Notes: generated by a model from the letters alone, not told the origin. A stretch of DNA of 64,000 nucleotides from G963665925 sp963676345 (GCA_963676345.2 CAXXTS010000004.1:1-64000), one strand, 5' to 3'. Shown: positions 49,203-58,591, counted from the stretch's first letter. Program-made: numbers and translations.

Positions 49203-49709
49203 CTATCCAAGAATCTCTTCTACCGTTTTACCGCGAAGTTTAGCAACCTCTTCAACAGTCTTCATTTGCTTGATACCTTCAAGAGCTGCATTAACCATGT
49301 TCTTTGGATTGTTTGAACCTAGGGATTTCGCACGTACATCCTTAACGCCCGCAAGCTCTAGGACAGCACGTACTGGACCACCAGCGATAACACCAGTACC
49401 TTCATGCGCAGGCATGATGAGTACTTTACCACCGTCAAACTCGCCCCTAATTCTGTGAGGTACAGTTGTACCAACACGTGGAACGAAGATCATGTTCTTC
49501 TTAGCATTTTCGATAGCTTTACGAATTGCTTCAGGTACTTCAAGAGCTTTACCAGTACCAACACCAACATGGCCGTTTTCATCACCAACAACCACAAGTG
49601 CGCTGAAGCGGAAGTTACGACCGCCCTTAACAACTTTCGTAACACGGTTAATGTTAATAACCTGCTCTTTGAGGTCAAGTTTGTTCGCATCAACTTTATA
49701 TTGCGCCAT
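49203..49709 (-). CDS. rpsE: 30S ribosomal protein S5
   Basis: 168 residues with VVKGGRNFRFSALVVVGDEN and the GTGVIAGGPVRAVLELAG block. It is involved in decoding accuracy. Followed 12 bases later by rpmD. Confidence 0.98.
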   Translation of the reverse strand: MAQYKVDANKLDLKEQVININRVTKVVKGGRNFRFSALVVVGDENGHVGVGTGKALEVPEAIRKAIENAKKNMIFVPRVGTTVPHRIRGEFDGGKVLIMPAHEGTGVIAGGPVRAVLELAGVKDVRAKSLGSNNPKNMVNAALEGIKQMKTVEEVAKLRGKTVEEILG

Positions 49710-49724
49710 TATTGTACCTCCCTC

Positions 49725-50093
49725 TTAGAATTTCAGACCAGCTGCACGTGCACCGTCTGCTAATTCCTTAACACGACCATGGTACAGATAACCGGCTCTG
49801 TCAAATACAACAGTATCTATTCCTTTTTCAATTGCTCTTTTCGCAACAGTTTCTCCGACAACTTTCGCTGCTTCTTTATTGCCCGTGCCTGAAACTTGGC
49901 TCTTAACGTCCGCTTCCAGAGTAGAGGCAGAAACCAGCGTAGTACCTGTCGTGTCATCGATGATCTGTGCGTACATGTTGTTCAGGCTTCTGTAAACGTT
50001 CAGACGTGGACGTTCAGCAGTACCAGAAACTTTAGATCTTACACGGTGTTGACGTGCCTGACGCATACTGTTCTTAGTTTGCTTATTGATCAT
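49725..50093 (-). CDS. rplR: 50S ribosomal protein L18
   Basis: 122 residues with RPRLNVYRSLNNMYAQIIDD and VFDRAGYLYHGRVKELADGA. It binds 5S rRNA. Located between rplF and rpsE. Confidence 0.98.
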   Translation of the reverse strand: MINKQTKNSMRQARQHRVRSKVSGTAERPRLNVYRSLNNMYAQIIDDTTGTTLVSASTLEADVKSQVSGTGNKEAAKVVGETVAKRAIEKGIDTVVFDRAGYLYHGRVKELADGARAAGLKF

Positions 50094-50113
50094 CCTATGT
50101 CACTCCTTTCTTA

Positions 50114-50653
50114 TTACTTACCAGCTTTACCTTCTTTACGTCTAACATACTCATCAACGTAGCGGATGCCTTTACCTTTGTATGGCTCTGGCTTTCTCCA
50201 ATCACGGATTTTTGCTGCATAGTTACCAACAAGTTGCTTGTTGATACCTTTAACAACAATCTCTGTATTTGATGGGCACTCAGTCGTAATGCCTTCAGGA
50301 TCTTCCATTTCAACTGGATGAGAGAAACCTAGCTGAAGGTCAAGTACTTTACCCTTCTTAGTAGCTCTGTAACCTACACCAACAATTTGAAGTTTCTTTT
50401 CATATCCCTTAGTAACACCTTCAACCATGTTGAAGATAAGTGCTCTAGACAGACCGTGTAGAGCTTTAAATCGTTTTAGGTCCGATGGACGCTCTACAGT
50501 CAGAGTGTCACCATCGATAGAAATCTTCATGCCTTTATCGATTTGCTCGTTCAGTTCTCCAAGAGGGCCTTTTACAGTTACCATATTGCTTTCTGTAACT
50601 TTAACTTCAACCCCTTGAGGAATCGTGATCGGCATATAACCAACTCGTGACAT
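50114..50653 (-). CDS. rplF: 50S ribosomal protein L6
   Basis: 179 residues starting MSRVGYMPITIPQGVEVKVT. The end reads KPEPYKGKGIRYVDEYVRRK, typical of L6. Located between rpsH and rplR. Confidence 0.98.
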   Translation of the reverse strand: MSRVGYMPITIPQGVEVKVTESNMVTVKGPLGELNEQIDKGMKISIDGDTLTVERPSDLKRFKALHGLSRALIFNMVEGVTKGYEKKLQIVGVGYRATKKGKVLDLQLGFSHPVEMEDPEGITTECPSNTEIVVKGINKQLVGNYAAKIRDWRKPEPYKGKGIRYVDEYVRRKEGKAGK

Positions 50654-50681
50654 TGTCGCACCTCCTACTTTTCCTCAATAA

Positions 50682-51080
50682 TTACCAAACGTAGCAAAGA
50701 ACTTCGCCGCCCACGCCTAGTTTGCGAGCTTCCTTATCAGTAATAATACCGTTAGAAGTTGATACAACAGCGATGCCTAGACCGCCTAGTACCTTAGGAA
50801 TCTCGTTTCTCTTAGCGTAAACACGTAGACCTGGCTTAGAAATTCTCTTTAGACCAGTGATAACTCGTTCTTTATTTTCACCGTACTTCAATTGAACACG
50901 GATGATTCCTTGCTTGCCATCATCGATGACGTCATAGCTCTTAATGAAACCTTCAGTTTGAAGAATCTCAGCAAGACGCTTTTTAGTGTTTGATGCTGGA
51001 ACATCAACTGATGCGTGACGAACCATGTTGCCGTTTCTGATACGCGTAAGCATATCTGCAATTGGATCTGTAATCATCAT
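50682..51080 (-). CDS. rpsH: 30S ribosomal protein S8
   Basis: 132 residues with ITDPIADMLTRIRNGNM and the C-terminal ISTSNGIITDKEARK-like segment (VVSTSNGIITDKEARKLGVG). Two ATG codons in a row open the gene. S8 is the known translational repressor of the spc operon in E. coli. Confidence 0.98.
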   Translation of the reverse strand: MMITDPIADMLTRIRNGNMVRHASVDVPASNTKKRLAEILQTEGFIKSYDVIDDGKQGIIRVQLKYGENKERVITGLKRISKPGLRVYAKRNEIPKVLGGLGIAVVSTSNGIITDKEARKLGVGGEVLCYVW

Positions 51081-51102
51081 AGGTGTTTACCTCCCTTCCG
51101 TA

Positions 51103-51288
51103 TTACCAGCTTGCCTTACGGACACCTGGAATTTGGCCTTTATAAGCCAATTCTCTAAAGCAAATACGACAGATACCGAACTTTCTCAGGTAACCATGCG
51201 GACGACCGCAAAGTCGACATCTATTATATTCACGCGTAGAAAACTTTTGCTTTCTCGCCTGCTTAACTTTCATTGCTTTCTTAGCCAC
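51103..51288 (-). CDS. rpsN: 30S ribosomal protein S14, zinc-binding (type Z)
   Basis: 61 residues with CRLCGRPHGYLRKFGICRIC, the two CxxC pairs of the short zinc form found in Firmicutes. Located between rplE and rpsH. Confidence 0.98.
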   Translation of the reverse strand: MAKKAMKVKQARKQKFSTREYNRCRLCGRPHGYLRKFGICRICFRELAYKGQIPGVRKASW

Positions 51289-51300
51289 TGCGATCCCTCC

Positions 51301-51840
51301 TTATTTGCTGAATGGCATACCCATAAGCTTTAGGAGCTCACGAGCCTCTTCGTCTGTTTTCGCAGTTGTTACGAATGTAATATCCATACCGCGAACAGCA
51401 TCAACTTTATCGTACTCGATTTCAGGGAAAATAAGCTGTTCTTTGATACCTAGCGTATAGTTACCGCGACCATCAAAAGCGTTAGGATTAACACCTCTAA
51501 AGTCACGTACACGAGGAAGTGCGATGTTCATGAAACGATCCATGAATTCGAACATTTGCTCGCCACGCAGTGTAACTTTGCAGCCTATTGACATGCCTTC
51601 ACGAAGTTTAAAGTTAGAGATTGATTTTTTAGCCTTAGTAATTACAGGCTTTTGGCCAGTAATAGTAGCCATTTCTTCAGCAGCAGCTTTAATTGCCTTA
51701 GGATTATCTTTCGAGCTACCTAGACCCATATTCACTACGATCTTATCGAACTTAGGAATCTCCATTGCTGATTTGTATTCAAATTTGTCATGAAGTGCTT
51801 TTTTCACTTCATTGTTAAACTTATCTCTTAGTCTAGCCAT
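51301..51840 (-). CDS. rplE: 50S ribosomal protein L5
   Basis: 179 residues with KIVVNMGLGSSKDNPKAIKA and the C-terminal GMDITFVTTAKTDEEARELL. It binds 5S rRNA. An overlapping frame just upstream on the same strand is a shadow of rplX. Confidence 0.98.
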   Translation of the reverse strand: MARLRDKFNNEVKKALHDKFEYKSAMEIPKFDKIVVNMGLGSSKDNPKAIKAAAEEMATITGQKPVITKAKKSISNFKLREGMSIGCKVTLRGEQMFEFMDRFMNIALPRVRDFRGVNPNAFDGRGNYTLGIKEQLIFPEIEYDKVDAVRGMDITFVTTAKTDEEARELLKLMGMPFSK

Positions 51841-51866
51841 GTTCTGTTACCTCCTTTCGGCGATGA

Positions 51867-52175
51867 TTAATCGATAACGTTGCCGGACTTAACAGCCACA
51901 CGCACTTTTTTATCTTTTTTTGTTTCGAACTTAACACGTGATCCGCTCTTAGCTTTCTCATCCCAAACCATAACGTTTGAAACATGAATTGGTGCTTCTT
52001 GATGGATAATGCCACCTTGTTGCACTTTTTGAGACGGTTTCTGGTGCTTAGTCGCCATATTAGCTCCCTCAACCAGCACGCGCTCTTTCTTAGGGAATAC
52101 CTGAAGGACTTTGCCCTTCTTACCTTTATCTTTACCGGCAATAACTACTACCGTGTCACCCTTTTTGATTTGCAC
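51867..52175 (-). CDS. rplX: 50S ribosomal protein L24
   Basis: 102 residues. The KOW motif is IKKGDTVVVIAGKDKGKKGK, followed by VEGANMATKHQKPSQ. An assembly initiator for the 50S subunit, between rplN and rplE. Confidence 0.98.
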   Translation of the reverse strand: MQIKKGDTVVVIAGKDKGKKGKVLQVFPKKERVLVEGANMATKHQKPSQKVQQGGIIHQEAPIHVSNVMVWDEKAKSGSRVKFETKKDKKVRVAVKSGNVID

Positions 52176-52193
52176 TTGCTACACCTCCTACTT

Positions 52194-52562
52194 TTACAGT
52201 ACTTCCGGTGCTAGAGACAAGATTTTCATGTACTTGTTCTCACGAAGCTCTCTTGCGACAGGTCCGAAGATACGAGTACCAGCTGGATTCTTGTCTTCTT
52301 TAATGATTACAGCCGCGTTATCATCAAACTTAACGTAGCTACCGTCATTACGACGTACACCTTTTTTAGAACGTACAACGACCGCCTTAACAACGGCACC
52401 TTTTTTAACAACTCCGCCTGGTGTTGCATCTTTAACTGCAGCAACAATGACGTCGCCAATATTAGCGTATCTTCTTTTCGATCCGCCTAGCACTCGAATG
52501 CAAAGCAGTTCTTTAGCGCCGGAGTTATCCGCAACCTTCAATCGCGTTTCTTGTTGAATCAT
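52194..52562 (-). CDS. rplN: 50S ribosomal protein L14
   Basis: 122 residues starting MIQQETRLKVADNSGAKELL, with RVLGGSKRRYANIGDVIVAA. Located between rpsQ and rplX. Confidence 0.98.
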   Translation of the reverse strand: MIQQETRLKVADNSGAKELLCIRVLGGSKRRYANIGDVIVAAVKDATPGGVVKKGAVVKAVVVRSKKGVRRNDGSYVKFDDNAAVIIKEDKNPAGTRIFGPVARELRENKYMKILSLAPEVL

Positions 52563-52586
52563 GTGATTATCCTCCTTCCGACAGCT

Positions 52587-52841
52587 CTACTTCGCCTTCT
52601 CAATTATCTCAACAAGTCTCCATCTCTTATCTTTAGAGAGTGGACGAGTTTCCATGATTCTTACACGGTCGCCCATGGAGCAAACATTGTTTTCATCGTG
52701 TGCTTTAAATTTCTTAGAACGTTTAATACGCTTACCGTAAAGTGGATGACGAATAAAGTCTTCTACCTTAACAGTGATTGTTTTATCCATTTTATCGCTG
52801 ACTACTAGGCCAACGCGGACTTTTCTATTGCCTCTTTCCAC
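52587..52841 (-). CDS. rpsQ: 30S ribosomal protein S17
   Basis: 84 residues with RVGLVVSDKMDKTITVKVED and RIMETRPLSKDKRWRLVEII. Located between rpmC and rplN. Confidence 0.98.
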   Translation of the reverse strand: MERGNRKVRVGLVVSDKMDKTITVKVEDFIRHPLYGKRIKRSKKFKAHDENNVCSMGDRVRIMETRPLSKDKRWRLVEIIEKAK

Positions 52842-52855
52842 GACGTTAACCTCCT

Positions 52856-53050
52856 TTAGGCTTTGATCTCACGAGCTCTGAGAACCGTCTTAGCGCGAGC
52901 GATGTCTTTCTTAACACCTTTAATTCGCATAGGGTTATCCAGCTGACCTGTAGCTAGCTGGAATCTTAAATTAAACAGTTCAGACTTAAGATCGTTTATT
53001 TTAGTATGCAGTTCCGCATCTGTCATTTCACGTAGCTCTTTAGCTAGCAT
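52856..53050 (-). CDS. rpmC: 50S ribosomal protein L29
   Basis: 64 residues with ELREMTDAELHTKINDLKSE and the LFNLRFQLATGQLDNPMRIK signature. Its ATG overlaps the rplP stop by one base, so the two are translationally coupled. Confidence 0.98.
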   Translation of the reverse strand: MLAKELREMTDAELHTKINDLKSELFNLRFQLATGQLDNPMRIKGVKKDIARAKTVLRAREIKA

Positions 53051-53481
53051 TATGCTTCACCACCCTTTTCTGCATCTTCGCGTGCAACAAACTTGCATGT
53101 AATAGGAAGCTTCATAGCTGCAAGACGCATTGCCTCACGTGCTAGTTCTTCATCTACACCCGAAAGTTCAAACATTACTCTACCTGGTTTAACAACTGCT
53201 ACCCAGTACTCTGGTGAACCTTTACCGGCACCCATACGAGTCTCAGCAGGTTTTTGTGTTACTGGCTTATGAGGGAAAATCTTAATCCAGACTTTACCGC
53301 CTCTTTTAATCTTTCTATTAATCGCAATACGCGCAGCCTCAATTTGACGAGACGTGATCCACGCTGGCTCAGTAGCAACAAGACCGTAATCACCGTATGA
53401 TACAGTATTACCGCGATGTGCTTGACCAGTCATTCTGCCTCTATGCTGGCGACGACGCTTAACTCTTTTAGGCATCAACAT
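53050..53481 (-). CDS. rplP: 50S ribosomal protein L16
   Basis: 143 residues starting MLMPKRVKRRRQHRGRMTGQ, with KVWIKIFPHKPVTQKPAETR. Start as in B. subtilis, two codons before a second ATG. Located between rpsC and rpmC. Confidence 0.98.
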   Translation of the reverse strand: MLMPKRVKRRRQHRGRMTGQAHRGNTVSYGDYGLVATEPAWITSRQIEAARIAINRKIKRGGKVWIKIFPHKPVTQKPAETRMGAGKGSPEYWVAVVKPGRVMFELSGVDEELAREAMRLAAMKLPITCKFVAREDAEKGGEA

Positions 53482-53520
53482 GGTGCATTGCCTCCTTCCT
53501 CAAACTTCTAGACAAAAGGA

Positions 53521-54270
53521 TTAGTTTTTCTTATTATTGTTTCTTCTTGGCTTTCTTTGGTTAGGTTTTCTTCCACCACGTCTATTGTCTTTACGCTCAC
53601 GCGCTTCTAGACGAGTAAGTACACGGCCTTCGCCTGGCTTAGGAAGTACTTCACCTTTGTTTAGCCATACTTTGACACCGATTTTTCCGTAAGTAGTATC
53701 TGCTTCAGCAAAACCATATTCGATGTCTGCACGTAGAGTTGACAGAGGTACATTACCTTCTGAGTAACCTTCAGTACGTGCCATTTCTGCGCCGCCTAGA
53801 CGACCTGCAGTTTGAATCTTAATACCAAGAGCACCTTGGCGCATTGCTCTACCGATTGCTTGCTTCATTGCACGACGGAATGCAACACGTCTTTCAAGTG
53901 CAAATGCAACACTTTCAGAAATAAGCTGTGCATCAACCTCAGCGTTCTTAACTTCTGAAATGTCAAGCTGTACTGCTTTGCCAGTCATTTTTTGAAGTGT
54001 TTCGCGAAGCTTCTTGATAGTCTCGCCACCCTTACCAACGATCATACCTGGCTTAGCAGTGTATACGTTAATACGTATTTTACTGTTTGCAGCACGATCA
54101 ATGTAGATACGAGAGATACCAGCACGCTTGTGTGCGTTCTTAATGTATTTACGAATTTCAAAGTCTTCAACTAGAAGATCAGAGAAATCTTTTTTATTAG
54201 CATACCATTTAGAATCCCAGTCTTTAATAACGCCGACTCTAAGACCGTGTGGATTTACTTTCTGACCCAT
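53521..54270 (-). CDS. rpsC: 30S ribosomal protein S3
   Basis: 249 residues. The KH domain shows MIVGKGGETIKKLRETLQKM and the C-terminal half EMARTEGYSEGNVPLSTLRA. It has a longer basic, Asn-rich tail (RRGGRKPNQRKPRRNNNKKN) than E. coli S3. Confidence 0.98.
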   Translation of the reverse strand: MGQKVNPHGLRVGVIKDWDSKWYANKKDFSDLLVEDFEIRKYIKNAHKRAGISRIYIDRAANSKIRINVYTAKPGMIVGKGGETIKKLRETLQKMTGKAVQLDISEVKNAEVDAQLISESVAFALERRVAFRRAMKQAIGRAMRQGALGIKIQTAGRLGGAEMARTEGYSEGNVPLSTLRADIEYGFAEADTTYGKIGVKVWLNKGEVLPKPGEGRVLTRLEARERKDNRRGGRKPNQRKPRRNNNKKN

Positions 54271-54285
54271 GCGGTTAATCCCTCC

Positions 54286-54621
54286 TTATTCTTTTTCAGC
54301 AACAGCTACGCCGATATGGCTCGTTCTTTTCAGGATTGGGTTCGCACGACCCATTGAACCAGCATTCCATCTCTTCATAACTGGACCTTGGTTTGCGTAT
54401 ACTTGTGAAACATATAGGCGTTCAACATCCATATCAAAGTTGTTTTCAGCGTTTGCTACAGCAGACTCAAGAACTTTAAGCAGTTCACGAGCGCCTTTTC
54501 TCGGTGTAAACTTCAGGATCGCGCTTGCTTCTTTGACGTCCTTACCTCTAACCAGATCAGCGATCGGTTTCACCTTTCTTGGAGAGATGCGAACGTGCTT
54601 CTTCAGAGCTTTAGCTTCCAT
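54286..54621 (-). CDS. rplV: 50S ribosomal protein L22
   Basis: 111 residues with HVRISPRKVKPIADLVRGKD, and an SMGRANPILKRTSHIGVAV end that lines the exit tunnel. Located between rpsS and rpsC. Confidence 0.98.
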   Translation of the reverse strand: MEAKALKKHVRISPRKVKPIADLVRGKDVKEASAILKFTPRKGARELLKVLESAVANAENNFDMDVERLYVSQVYANQGPVMKRWNAGSMGRANPILKRTSHIGVAVAEKE

Positions 54622-54660
54622 TAGTTGACCTCCTTCCGATCGTATAAACTAAATTTCGAA

Positions 54661-54939
54661 TTAACGAACGTTACCTTTTTTATCATTACCGTGACCACGG
54701 AAAGTTCTTGTTGGTGAAAACTCACCAAGCTTGTGACCGATCATGTCTTCAGTGATATATACTGGAACATGCTTGCGACCATCATGAACTGCGATAGTGT
54801 GGCCTACCATTTGAGGGAAAACTGTAGATGCTCTAGACCAAGTCTTAACAACTTGCTTTTCCCCTTTTTCATTCATAGATTCTATTTTCTTCAGTAGCCC
54901 TTTATGAATAAAAGGTCCCTTCTTAAGAGATCTTCCCAC
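54661..54939 (-). CDS. rpsS: 30S ribosomal protein S19
   Basis: 92 residues. The start is taken at GTG 54939, which follows GGGAGG by seven bases and gives the normal N-terminus (GRSLKKGPFIHKGLLKK). An in-frame ATG six codons upstream would place the ribosome site inside the gene. Confidence 0.95.
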   Translation of the reverse strand: MGRSLKKGPFIHKGLLKKIESMNEKGEKQVVKTWSRASTVFPQMVGHTIAVHDGRKHVPVYITEDMIGHKLGEFSPTRTFRGHGNDKKGNVR

Positions 54940-55019
54940 TGCGAATCCTCCCTTCATTACGAAACAAAGGCTTTAGAGGCAGAGCCAAAGCTCTGAATGC
55001 CTCTATATGCCTGTTACCG

Positions 55020-55847
55020 TTACTTTCTGCGTGAAACGATATATTTGTCTGATTGCTTGTTCTTCTTACGAGTTTTGTAACCAAGTGTCGGCTTACCCCA
55101 AGGTGTAACAGGAGATGGACGACCGATTGGTGCACGACCTTCACCACCACCGTGAGGGTGATCGTTAGGGTTCATTACAGAACCACGAACTGTAGGTCTA
55201 ATACCCATATGACGCTTACGACCAGCTTTACCCACTGTTACGTTTTCGTGGCTAGAGTTGCCAACAACACCAATTGTTGCGCGACACTCTTTACGTACGT
55301 AACGTGTTTCGCCAGATGGCAATCTTAGAAGAGCCATGTCGCCTTCTTTTGCCATTAGCTGTGCAGACATACCCGCAGAACGTGCCAACTGTCCACCTTT
55401 ACCAGGCTTCAGTTCGATATTGTGAATCACAGTACCAGTAGGCATATCCTTTAGCATCATTGCGTTACCAGGCTTAATGTCAGCCTCAGGACCAGCTAGG
55501 ATTTCTGTACCAACAGAAACACCTTCTGGAGCTAGGATGTAACGCTTATCACCATCAGCATAAGCAACTAGTGCAATGTTTGCTGATCTATTTGGATCAT
55601 ACTCGATTGTAGAGATTTTTCCAGGAACACCGTCCTTGTTTCTCTTGAAATCGATGATTCTGTACTTGATTTTGTTACCGCCACCTCTATGACGAATTGT
55701 AATCTTACCTTGATTATTTCGCCCAGAGTGTTTCTTAAGTGAAACAACGAGTGACTTTTCAGGCTTCGACGTAGTAATTTCTTCAAATGTAGAAACCGTC
55801 ATGTGACGTCTTGCAGGAGACGTAGGTTTGAAACCTCTAACTGCCAT
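55020..55847 (-). CDS. rplB: 50S ribosomal protein L2
   Basis: 275 residues with FKPTSPARRHMTVSTFEEI at the start. The peptidyl-transferase-region block is VRGSVMNPNDHPHGGGEGRA. Located between rplW and rpsS. Confidence 0.98.
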   Translation of the reverse strand: MAVRGFKPTSPARRHMTVSTFEEITTSKPEKSLVVSLKKHSGRNNQGKITIRHRGGGNKIKYRIIDFKRNKDGVPGKISTIEYDPNRSANIALVAYADGDKRYILAPEGVSVGTEILAGPEADIKPGNAMMLKDMPTGTVIHNIELKPGKGGQLARSAGMSAQLMAKEGDMALLRLPSGETRYVRKECRATIGVVGNSSHENVTVGKAGRKRHMGIRPTVRGSVMNPNDHPHGGGEGRAPIGRPSPVTPWGKPTLGYKTRKKNKQSDKYIVSRRK

Positions 55848-55884
55848 CGTGATTCCCTCCTTTAATTACGAATTTTATTATTAA

Positions 55885-56175
55885 TTACATGCCTTCGAAG
55901 AATTCAATTTCTTTGCTGTCAGCAGTAAGCTTAACGATAGCCTTTTTCCAGCTACGACGGTAACCTTCGTTACGGCCCATACGCTTCTTCTTACCTTTAA
56001 CGTTCATTGTGTTTACAGTTTCAACTTCAACACCGAAGATCTTTTCGATTGCATCTTTGACCTCAGTCTTGTTAGCGTCTCTGTGTACTTCGAATGTGTA
56101 CTTCTTTTCAGACATGCCCGTCATTGAAGTTTCAGTAATTACGGGTCTGATGACTACATCATAAGATGTTTTCAT
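55885..56175 (-). CDS. rplW: 50S ribosomal protein L23
   Basis: 96 residues with YDVVIRPVITETSMTGMSEK and FGVEVETVNTMNVKGKKKR. It docks trigger factor and SRP at the tunnel exit. Its start overlaps the rplD stop by one base. Confidence 0.98.
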   Translation of the reverse strand: MKTSYDVVIRPVITETSMTGMSEKKYTFEVHRDANKTEVKDAIEKIFGVEVETVNTMNVKGKKKRMGRNEGYRRSWKKAIVKLTADSKEIEFFEGM

Positions 56176-56798
56176 TATGCGTACACCTCCTCGATTTTCT
56201 GAACAGCATCTTTAGTAATGATGCAAGTGTCATGATGAAGAATTTGATATACATTCATACCAAGTGCTTCAGCAGTTGCAACACCTTTGATGTTGCTTGC
56301 AGAACGAATTACATTCTCGTTCTTTTCAGCAGTAACGATAAGTGCTTTTTTAGCAGCTTTAACGCTAGATAGGATGTTCACCATATCCTTTGTCTTTGGA
56401 GCAGCTAGGCTTAGCTCATCGATTACGATTAGTTCGTTGTTATTCACCTTAGCAGAAAGCGCAGACTTAAGCGCAAGACGCTTAACCTTTCTGTTCAATC
56501 TGTAAGAGAAATCTCTTGGCTTCTTAGCAAATGCAACACCACCACCTACAAAGTGAGGCGCACGAATTGTACCTTGACGCGCACGTCCTGTACCCTTCTG
56601 ACGGAATGGCTTCTTGCCACCACCACGCACTTCCGCACGAGTTTTAGCAGAATGCGTACCTTGTCTTTGATTTGCCAGGTAATTCTTTACTACATCATGT
56701 AGTACAGCTTCATTTACTTCAGCAGCAAAAACGCTATCATTTAGTTCAATCTCGCCAACTTTCTGGCCAGATACGTTAACAATATCATGTTTAGGCAC
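56175..56798 (-). CDS. rplD: 50S ribosomal protein L4
   Basis: 207 residues with NYLANQRQGTHSAKTRAEVR and GGGKKPFRQKGTGRARQGTI, the conserved tunnel loop. L4 regulates the S10 operon in E. coli; whether it does here is not known. Confidence 0.98.
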   Translation of the reverse strand: MPKHDIVNVSGQKVGEIELNDSVFAAEVNEAVLHDVVKNYLANQRQGTHSAKTRAEVRGGGKKPFRQKGTGRARQGTIRAPHFVGGGVAFAKKPRDFSYRLNRKVKRLALKSALSAKVNNNELIVIDELSLAAPKTKDMVNILSSVKAAKKALIVTAEKNENVIRSASNIKGVATAEALGMNVYQILHHDTCIITKDAVQKIEEVYA

Positions 56799-56829
56799 TG
56801 TTCTTTCCTCCTTTCCTAATCCTTAGCTC

Positions 56830-57456
56830 TTATTTGTTGTTCTTGACAGTTTTCTTAAACGATACAAAACCGCCTCTAGGGCCCGGAACGGCTCCTTTAA
56901 CGAGTACAACGTTTCTCTCAGCATCAACGCGTACGATTTCAAGATTCTGAACCGTAACTGTTTCGTGACCCATGTGGCCAGCCATGTTCATGCCTTTGAT
57001 AACACGAGCAGGATAGGATGCAGCACCCAGAGAACCAGGTCCTCTGTGATACTTAGAACCGTGAGTTTCAGGACCACGGCTTTGGTTGTGACGCTTGATT
57101 GTACCAGCAGTACCCTTACCTTTAGAAGTACCTGTTACATCAACCATCATGCCAGCTTCAAGCACGTCCGCCTTGATTTCTTGACCTAGAGCATATTCTG
57201 CTGGATTGTCCACACGGAACTCAGCCAGTAGACGCTTTGGAGAAACGCCAGCCTTTTCAAAGTGACCTTTAAGAGGCTTGTTTACTCTGTGTGCTTTTTG
57301 ATCAGAAAAACCAACTTGGATTGCATTGTAACCGTCAGTTTCTACAGTTTTAATTTGTGTTACGACTACAGGACCAGCTTCAACGACAGTAACTGGTGTT
57401 ACAACACCATCTTCGTTAAATACCTGAGTCATACCGATTTTCTTACCAAGAATCAT
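56830..57456 (-). CDS. rplC: 50S ribosomal protein L3
   Basis: 208 residues starting MILGKKIGMTQVFNEDGVVT, with TGTSKGKGTAGTIKRHNQSR near the middle. Located between rpsJ and rplD. Confidence 0.98.
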   Translation of the reverse strand: MILGKKIGMTQVFNEDGVVTPVTVVEAGPVVVTQIKTVETDGYNAIQVGFSDQKAHRVNKPLKGHFEKAGVSPKRLLAEFRVDNPAEYALGQEIKADVLEAGMMVDVTGTSKGKGTAGTIKRHNQSRGPETHGSKYHRGPGSLGAASYPARVIKGMNMAGHMGHETVTVQNLEIVRVDAERNVVLVKGAVPGPRGGFVSFKKTVKNNK

Positions 57457-57563
57457 TGGTACACCTCCGATTGAATTTACAGCGGATTACGTCAAAAAAC
57501 GCAATCATACTAAAATCATCAGGTTCATCGATTCGGGATCTATTGAAACCTTACATCTTAGTA

Positions 57564-57878
57564 TTACAACTTAATTTCGATATCTACACCAGCAGGTAGA
57601 TCAAGTCTCATAAGAGAGTCTACTGTTTTTGGTGTAGGGCTCAGAATGTCAATAAGACGCTTGTGCGTTCTCATTTCAAACTGTTCTCTAGAGTCTTTGT
57701 ACTTATGTACCGCTCTTAGGATTGTAACAACTTCCTTCTTAGTTGGAAGAGGTACCGGACCCGATACTTCGGCTCCCGTTGTCTTAGCTGTTTCAACAAT
57801 TTTCTTTGCTGATGCATCTAGAACCTTGTGATCGTAAGACTTCAGTTTGATTCTGATTTTTTGACTTGCTTTGCTCAT
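57564..57878 (-). CDS. rpsJ: 30S ribosomal protein S10
   Basis: 104 residues from ATG 57878, preceded by AAGGAGGG. The protein reads SKASQKIRIKLKSYDHKVLD at its start, as in other S10. The frame is open 19 codons further, but that part lies in the leader. First gene of the S10-spc-alpha superoperon. Confidence 0.97.
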   Translation of the reverse strand: MSKASQKIRIKLKSYDHKVLDASAKKIVETAKTTGAEVSGPVPLPTKKEVVTILRAVHKYKDSREQFEMRTHKRLIDILSPTPKTVDSLMRLDLPAGVDIEIKL

Positions 57879-58088
57879 TAAATTTCCCTCCTTTTCATCG
57901 TACGACGTTGCTTGTACGACGTTTTCTAAGCACACTGCCCCGGGTGTTTCGGGGGCTGCAAATTAAAAACGCCCAGAAAACGGTCGCCCATTTCTCAGAA
58001 TGGACACTTCTCCGCAGAAGTTCTCTTAATCGAGAGGACGCCCGATTTAGTAACCTCCTGCATCATCGCAGTTCAAACACGCTATATT
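57879..58088 (-). promoter_or_regulatory. structured leader of the S10 superoperon
   Basis: About 200 untranslated bases with several possible hairpins on the minus strand: ACTTCT-GCGG-AGAAGT, GCCCC/GGGGC near 57930-57955, and CGCCCAG/CTGGGCG near 57970. GTCGTAC is repeated within 25 bases just before the rpsJ ribosome site. A ribosomal-protein feedback site is plausible; no known leader family was recognised. Confidence 0.5.
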
Positions 58089-58117
58089 AGTATACATGAA
58101 ACACATACAGTTTGCAA
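58089..58117 (-). promoter_or_regulatory. promoter of the S10 superoperon, proximal
   Basis: On the minus strand TTGCAA (58112-58117) is followed after 17 bases by TATACT (58089-58094). It lies about 210 bases upstream of rpsJ. Confidence 0.75.
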
Positions 58118-58239
58118 GCAATTTTTAAAACTTTTTTACTTGCAACGCAGCATAACATGTTTCTGCTATACAAGAAAGATGTTCCGCTCTATTTATATAG
58201 TAGAAACACGTCATCGCGTGCTTTGACTGCACTTCTCTT

Positions 58240-58267
58240 ATTATATAGATAATACGCGCTTTTGCAA
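58240..58267 (-). promoter_or_regulatory. promoter of the S10 superoperon, distal
   Basis: On the minus strand TTGCAA (58262-58267) is followed after 16 bases by a consensus TATAAT (58240-58245). It is stacked 150 bases upstream of the proximal promoter. The stretch from 58268 to 58590 is AT-rich and shows no gene. Confidence 0.75.
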
Positions 58268-58591
58268 GGCTTTTTTGCTAATTTCTTAAAACTTTTTTAG
58301 ATCTCTACAAGCCTCTAAAATACAGGCGCGCCTCAATCGATTCTATCTATTTCATTCAAACGTAACTCTACATTGTGAAAACTGATTCGATTCTACCACA
58401 CCTCTACTCAAATTGAATTAATGAGTCTAATTACCATTTGATGTTATGCGAACACTTTAAAATTTACCCATATCAAGTCTATTCAATCCATACAATATAG
58501 ACTTTAATTTATATGTCACGCGTCTGGCTCTATATCCGAAGGAGAATACAAGCTATTTCAAATTCAGATTTGAATAGGTGGTTCACTCTAA

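Noticed and set aside
51833..52141. A 102-residue protein on the minus strand
   Set aside because: It overlaps rplX in another frame and resembles nothing; rplX is clearly the gene.
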